Positions 59,930 to 64,000 of a DNA stretch of 64,000 nt are shown one piece after another (within the stretch, counting starts at the first letter, position 1; each line of letters opens with the position of its first letter). Position numbers and translations under genes: made by a program. The notes below the pieces were generated by a model. That model saw only the letters and a list, made by a program, of their open reading frames with translations. It did no database searches and had not been told where the DNA came from. Source of the stretch: Paulinella micropora (taxonomy: Eukaryota > Cercozoa > Imbricatea > Euglyphida > Paulinellidae); assembly GCA_019918135.1 (NCBI GenBank), contig WBZZ01000491.1, positions 36,179 to 100,178 on the forward strand, written 5' to 3'.

Positions 59930-60178
59930 AACCACAAGTGCGATTCTCGCTACTTGGACACTTACGCCCCACGGGATTTTTTTGGGGTCGGGCAAAGAAA
60001 ATTCGTCCGGTCCTGCGGCCGGGCCCAAAAGCTACCGGTGGCACTGGCCACCGGACCGCCACATTGCATAAAAGCCTGGGCGGGGCCTGCACAATGTTCA
60101 GCCGCGGGAGGGGAGAGGGGAGAAGGGAGAAGGGAGAGGGGAGAGGGGAGAGGGGAGGGGAGAAAAAAAGGCAGGCAG
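59930..60178 (-). repeat. composite non-coding repeat, copy 2, inverted
   Basis: The minus strand carries the same core (GAACATTGTGCAG), CT-rich stretch and GCGTAAGTGTCC segment as copy 1, with more divergence. Copies 1 and 2 therefore form a large imperfect palindrome centred near 59850. Confidence 0.75.
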
Positions 60179-60224
60179 AATGTCCGGCCAAAACGAATAC
60201 CTTCTCATCCTAAGGATATCCGGC

Positions 60225-60540
60225 GACCGGTGCCATCCCGACCAAAGAGACAGGCCATCTGTGCCACCCGGCCGGAAGAGTGTGGGCGTCAGTGCCACCC
60301 CGACCAAACAACCCAGGCAATCTGTGCCACCCGACCGGAAGAGGGTGGCCTCCTGTGCCACCCGACCAAAGAGGCAGGCCATCTGTGCCATCCGGCCGGA
60401 AGAGGGTGGCGCCGTTCGTGCCACCCGACCCGGTAACACAGGCCATTCGTGCCATCTGACCGAAGAAGAGATGGTATCCTGTGCCACCGGCCGAAAGAGA
60501 TGGCATTCTGTGCCACCCGGCCGGCAGGACCAGGCCGCTC
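60225..60540. repeat. degenerate tandem GTGCCACCCGGCCGG repeat
   Basis: About ten units of 30-40 bp built on TGTGCCACCCGGCCGGAAGA. The same motif in the opposite orientation (CCGGCCGGGTGGCA) is tandemly repeated next to copy 3 at 63365-63540, so the array is part of the composite repeat. Confidence 0.8.
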
Positions 60541-60765
60541 GTGCTAGTAGCGCTTGCCCTTGGGCCGGGAAGCAGGAACGAGCACTGCCCCCCTGCGTTA
60601 TTACCCTGTCCTGGCCTGCCACTCCCCCCCCCCCCCCCCCGAGCGCCGGTCGGTGGCTGTGCAGTGACCCCAGTCAGTCTGTACCAAAATCTCCTTTTTA
60701 GTTTGACTACGCCTAGGCACTCTTCCTGCCTCCTCGGTGCACGCAGCCCTGGCAGCTCACCACCC

Positions 60766-61892
60766 TCAGCCGAGCGAGCCGAACTGCTTACCGCACGCGC
60801 GGATGTAGCCCGTACACAGCCCCGGCAGGTTGCTCGGCTGGATACCGGTGCCTTCCAAACCCCTACCATAAGCTTGGAAGATGGCTTCGCACGCCCCTGC
60901 ACCGTTTGGGTGCGAAGCTAGGTTCCAGACTGTGATGTCCTGGTCAAAAGCACAATTACCACTAAACATGGCGTCCATTCCTCCTACTCCGCCGTCGGTT
61001 CCGGCGGCGGTCGACACGTCCCAGCTGCCCAGGGGCTGGTTGAACGCGCACATGTTGTAGTCACAACCAAACGCGTCGCGCAGGTCAGTGACTCTGCTAG
61101 TTTGCCAGCTATTGATGTTCTGGTTGAATGCCCTAGCGTTGTTAAAGACGGCAGACATGGTAGTGACGGAGGTAGTGTTCCACGCGCCCAGCGGCTGGTT
61201 GAAAGCCCAGGCCTCCCCAAACGTCTTGGCCATGACGGTGACCTGGCGGACATCCCAGGCGCCGAGCGGTCGGTTGAAGGCCCGGGCCCTGAAGAAGGTT
61301 TGAATTAGGTTCGTGACCCGTCTAGTATCCCAGCTCTCGAGGCTGCCGTTGAAGGCCGTCGCCTGGCTGAAGGTAGACCACAAGCTAGCCACGCCGCTTG
61401 TGTTCCAGCCGCCGAGGTCCTGGTTGAACTTGGTGCAGCCTTCGAACAGAGAGCGGAAGCCGTTGGGGTGCGTGGCGGGGGTGAGCCACGACCAGTCCCA
61501 GTCGCGCGCGTCGCCCACGAACTCGCTCATCGAGCGCAGCAGGTACTCGGGCGCCACGCCTTGCAGGGCCCGCGAGCCGGCCGTCGGCGCCAGGTAACGC
61601 AACGGAGACCCCCCTACTGTCCGCGCGAACAGCGGGGTCGTGCTGCCGACGGGGTGGTACAGCTGCACGTCGCCCCACGCCACCACGTCCACTATCCAGG
61701 CGCCCTCTACGTACCTCAGCCCGTCCACGCGGCCGCTGAGCCGCAGCCAGTAGTCGCCTGCGCTGGCGTACACGTGCGTGCAGACGGCGCCGCCGGCGTG
61801 CGCGCACGAGCCGGGCGCCGACCCGTCCCCCCAGTCCACCGTGAAGTTCGCGCCCGGGCCGGCCGTGGGCGCGAGCGTCAGCGCGGCGTGGC
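60766..61892 (-). pseudogene. PKD-like and BspA-type repeat protein, downstream module
   Basis: The frame has no ATG or signal peptide before its PKD-like domain (FTVDWGDGSAPGSC). It continues with about seven BspA-type repeats (DUF285 style: a hydrophobic F, then AFN.PL..WD...VT.M...F), which form surface leucine-rich-like arrays in many protists, bacteria and some large viruses. It begins in a different frame just where the upstream gene stops, so the two are probably one gene split by a frameshift near 61880. Confidence 0.6.
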
Positions 61893-62990
61893 GCTAGGGT
61901 AGGTCGTGCGCACGAGCGCAGAGAACAGCGAGCGTGAGCACGCGGCGGGCCAGCGCGTCGGGTCCAGCGCCGTGTACGGCGCCAGCTGCGTGCAGTCCAC
62001 CGAGCCGGGGGCGAGCGCCGGCGTCGTCCAGGCGGTGAGCGCCTCCCGGAAGTCCGGCGAGACGCCCCGGAACAGCTCAGAGAAGCGCGACAGGCTCGGC
62101 AACGACGTCCAGCCGCCGACCCCCGTGCGCGTGAGCGCCGAGCCGCCCGCAAACATCTCAGTGACATCCTCGAGCAGGGCGATGTCCCAGCGCGACAGGT
62201 CCAGCGTGGCTAGTGCCGGCAGGCCCGCGAACGCGCGGCTGGCGTTGCGCAAGCGGCGCGTGTCCCACCGGCTAGCTCCGTGCGGCCGAGCCACGCCGGT
62301 GGAGCCCTCGAAGACGCCTACCGCGGACTCGGCGCCCGACACGTTGAGCCCGTAGCTCGTGTCGCAGCCCAGGTCGGATGTGAGGTGGGCGAAGCTGTAG
62401 TCCCAGACGCGCACGAGCCCCGTGTCCGGCAGCGAGTTCAGCGGCGGCACGTACGCGAGCCCCGGCGCCGCGTACAAGTGATAGCCGCTCGTCGCGTGGA
62501 AGCGCAGCTCTCCCCACTGCACGATGGCGTCCAGCCGCAGGCCCGCGGGCGCCGTGGCGTGCCAGGCGGGCGTCAGCGCCCAGCCGCGCACGGGGTAGCG
62601 TCCGCCGGGGTCCGCCGTCACCGTGTACGTGCCGGGAGCAGCGTACGTGTGCGCGCACGGCGCGGCGCCGGCGTCCAGGCACGGCGTGGGGGGCGAGCCG
62701 TCCCCCCAGTCCACCGTGAACGACGTCGGGACGGTGGCCTGCGCCTGCCGACGGCGGCGCGCACTCGGGGCGGTGGGCGGCCACAGGGGCCACACGAACG
62801 TGTCCTGCGGGGCCGCCGTCGTCAGCTCGAGGATCGTGACGCCGCCGGGGCACACGACCGAGGGGCACGCCTCCTCTTGGGTCGGGCACTGGAGCGGGTA
62901 CGGGCACCCGGCGCCGGCGGCCCGCAGCCACCCGCACAGCAGGAGGAGGGGCCACGGGCGCCACGGTTGGCGGGCGGAGGCGGGGTGCAT
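61878..62990 (-). CDS. secreted PKD-like and BspA-type repeat protein, upstream module
   Basis: The 370-residue protein opens with a signal peptide (about residues 13-27, WPLLLLCGWLRAAGAG) and a Cys-rich segment. A PKD-like domain (FTVDWGDGSPPTPC) and more degenerate BspA-type repeats follow, with SRWDTRRLRNASRAF and SRWDIALLEDVTEMF the clearest. The same two-part architecture repeats in the downstream frame. Extracellular adhesion or a surface coat is the likely role. C-runs near 63120 and a G-run near 63022 lie upstream. Confidence 0.6.
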   Translation of the reverse strand: MHPASARQPWRPWPLLLLCGWLRAAGAGCPYPLQCPTQEEACPSVVCPGGVTILELTTAAPQDTFVWPLWPPTAPSARRRRQAQATVPTSFTVDWGDGSPPTPCLDAGAAPCAHTYAAPGTYTVTADPGGRYPVRGWALTPAWHATAPAGLRLDAIVQWGELRFHATSGYHLYAAPGLAYVPPLNSLPDTGLVRVWDYSFAHLTSDLGCDTSYGLNVSGAESAVGVFEGSTGVARPHGASRWDTRRLRNASRAFAGLPALATLDLSRWDIALLEDVTEMFAGGSALTRTGVGGWTSLPSLSRFSELFRGVSPDFREALTAWTTPALAPGSVDCTQLAPYTALDPTRWPAACSRSLFSALVRTTYPSATPR

Positions 62991-63364
62991 CTGTAGCTCG
63001 GGGCGGGTGGTTTAGCAAATGCGGGGGGGGGGGGGGGTGAGGAAGACGGCGTCCCCCCTACCGCCGGCGTGGCGCGGCAGGGAGAGAAGCCCAGGGAGGA
63101 CGCCTCTTCCTCACCTCCCGCCCCCCCCCCCGCACTGCGCCCCTCCCTGGCACCGGACGCGCCCTCTTGCCAGACGCGGGGCTGAAACCTAGGGTAGGGA
63201 TGGGGGAGGGGTGCTTTTTTGCTCAAGGCTGTGCTAAAACCTAGGGTAGAGAGGGGGTGCTTTTTTGCCCAACGCGGTGCTAAAACTCAGGGGGGGGGGG
63301 GAGTTTGCTCAACGCGGTGGTGAGGTCCGGGCGGCCGGAAGAGTCGCCCCCCTCCGCCGGGAAC
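62991..63364. other. GC-rich spacer with homopolymer runs
   Basis: Contains a run of about 15 G at 63022-63036, about 13 C near 63121 and a G-run near 63290, plus two GCTAAAACCTAGGGTAG-like units near 63180-63250. No gene seen. Confidence 0.45.
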
Positions 63365-63540
63365 ACGAGAGGCCCTGCTTTCTCGGCCGGGTGGCAAGAA
63401 AGGCCCTGCTTGCTCGGTCGGGTGGCAAGAAAGGCGATGCTTTTCCGGCCGGGTGGCAAGAAAGGCGATGCTTTTCCGGCCGGGTGGCAGGAAAGGCGCT
63501 GCTTTTCCGGACGGGTGGCATGAGACGGCCGGGCCCTCCC
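63365..63540. repeat. tandem CCGGGTGGCAAGAAAGG repeat
   Basis: About five units of ~34 bp (TTTTCCGGCCGGGTGGCAAG and so on). It adjoins copy 3 of the composite repeat, just as the inverted array at 60225-60540 adjoins copy 2. Confidence 0.85.
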
Positions 63541-63545
63541 GCTCG

Positions 63546-64000
63546 GGTGGCTAGATTCGTTTGGCAGGATACGGTCGACTGCCTTTTTCTCCCCCCCCCC
63601 TCCCCTCTCCCCTCTCCCTTCTCCCTTCCCTTCTCCCTTCTCCCTTCTCCCTCCCCGCGGCCGAACATTGTGCAGCCCCCCCCCGGGTCTTTCTGTCCAA
63701 CACTGCTCCGGTGCCCGGTGCCACCGACTGCTTTTTCTGTGATGACGCAGAACCAGGGGAAATTTCCCGTACTACCCGGAAAACTAAGGCCGGCGGGGCG
63801 TAAGTGTCCTAATAGCGAGAATCGCCCTGGTGGGTCCAAACCGGCCTGACCTCGCCGGAGGGTTACGGGTGCCACCCGGGTGCAAAACGGCATCGGAGCC
63901 AGTCCTGCCTATCGACAACCAACAATCACTAATTTAACATTTTCCCTTTTTTTTACCCGTAAATAGCGGTGTTTTTTTAGTCTTGTTAGGGGCAGTGCCT
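63546..64000 (+). repeat. composite non-coding repeat, copy 3 (cut by the window end)
   Basis: Closely matches copy 1 (59455-59889) from GGGTGGCTAGATT through the AACATTGTGCAG core to GGGGCAGTGCCT, where the window ends. Confidence 0.85.

Overview
The window is eukaryotic DNA built of nested mobile elements between two GC-rich, gene-dense, apparently intronless arms. No ribosomal RNA, tRNA or unmistakable host housekeeping gene was seen, so the host cannot be named. AATAAA/ATTAAA signals, TATA-like boxes, LTR retrotransposons and long microsatellites all fit a nuclear genome, or a large nuclear DNA virus integrated in one.

Left GC arm (1-7.8 kb): an ERCC4/MUS81-type nuclease, an unrecognised protein, a small single-span membrane protein, a polytopic membrane protein, a FEN/XRN-type 5' nuclease and a 516-residue unknown. 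Right GC arm (54.6-64 kb): a cap-type FtsJ 2'-O-methyltransferase with its K-D-K-E tetrad, an acidic repeat protein, a Pro/Ala-rich protein, a composite non-coding repeat in three copies, and a secreted protein (or pair) with PKD-like and BspA-type repeats. The nuclease and methyltransferase content, compact genes and long G-runs recall an endogenised large DNA virus. That is inference.

Between the arms lies an insertion series. A decayed Gypsy-like element (8.4-12.3 kb) ends in a reading frame cut by a second insertion. Two 240-bp LTRs (12324-12563 and 50618-50857, two differences) are flanked outside by the same 5 bp, CCAGG, and the interrupted frame continues beyond the right LTR. A Copia-like element on the minus strand (half-tRNA-Met-like primer site, gag start, polypurine tract) therefore inserted there.

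Inside it is about 34 kb of AT-rich Polinton/Maverick DNA (14.1-48.1 kb). It has two capsid blocks (ATPase, basic core protein, coiled-coil protein, adenain-like protease, penton-like protein, major capsid protein, fibre-like protein), one inverted (14.1-20.0 kb) and one forward (35.0-42.4 kb). Between them are two nearly identical 6.6-kb copies of a fibre/integrase module, 8.1 kb apart. Protein-primed DNA polymerase B and small genes follow at 42.5-48.1 kb. Most genes carry frameshifts or stops; intact ones include one ATPase, both core proteins, one penton, both integrases and one protease with all catalytic residues.

The most novel signal is a family of hairpins that frame the Polinton capsid genes. 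They start at the stop codon or end at the start codon, have asymmetric GATATTT/GATGTTT ends, and are sometimes identical beside unrelated genes. Second is a short inversion that splits the S74 chaperone domain of the fibre onto opposite strands. Together they suggest an element that exchanged or reoriented gene-sized units.
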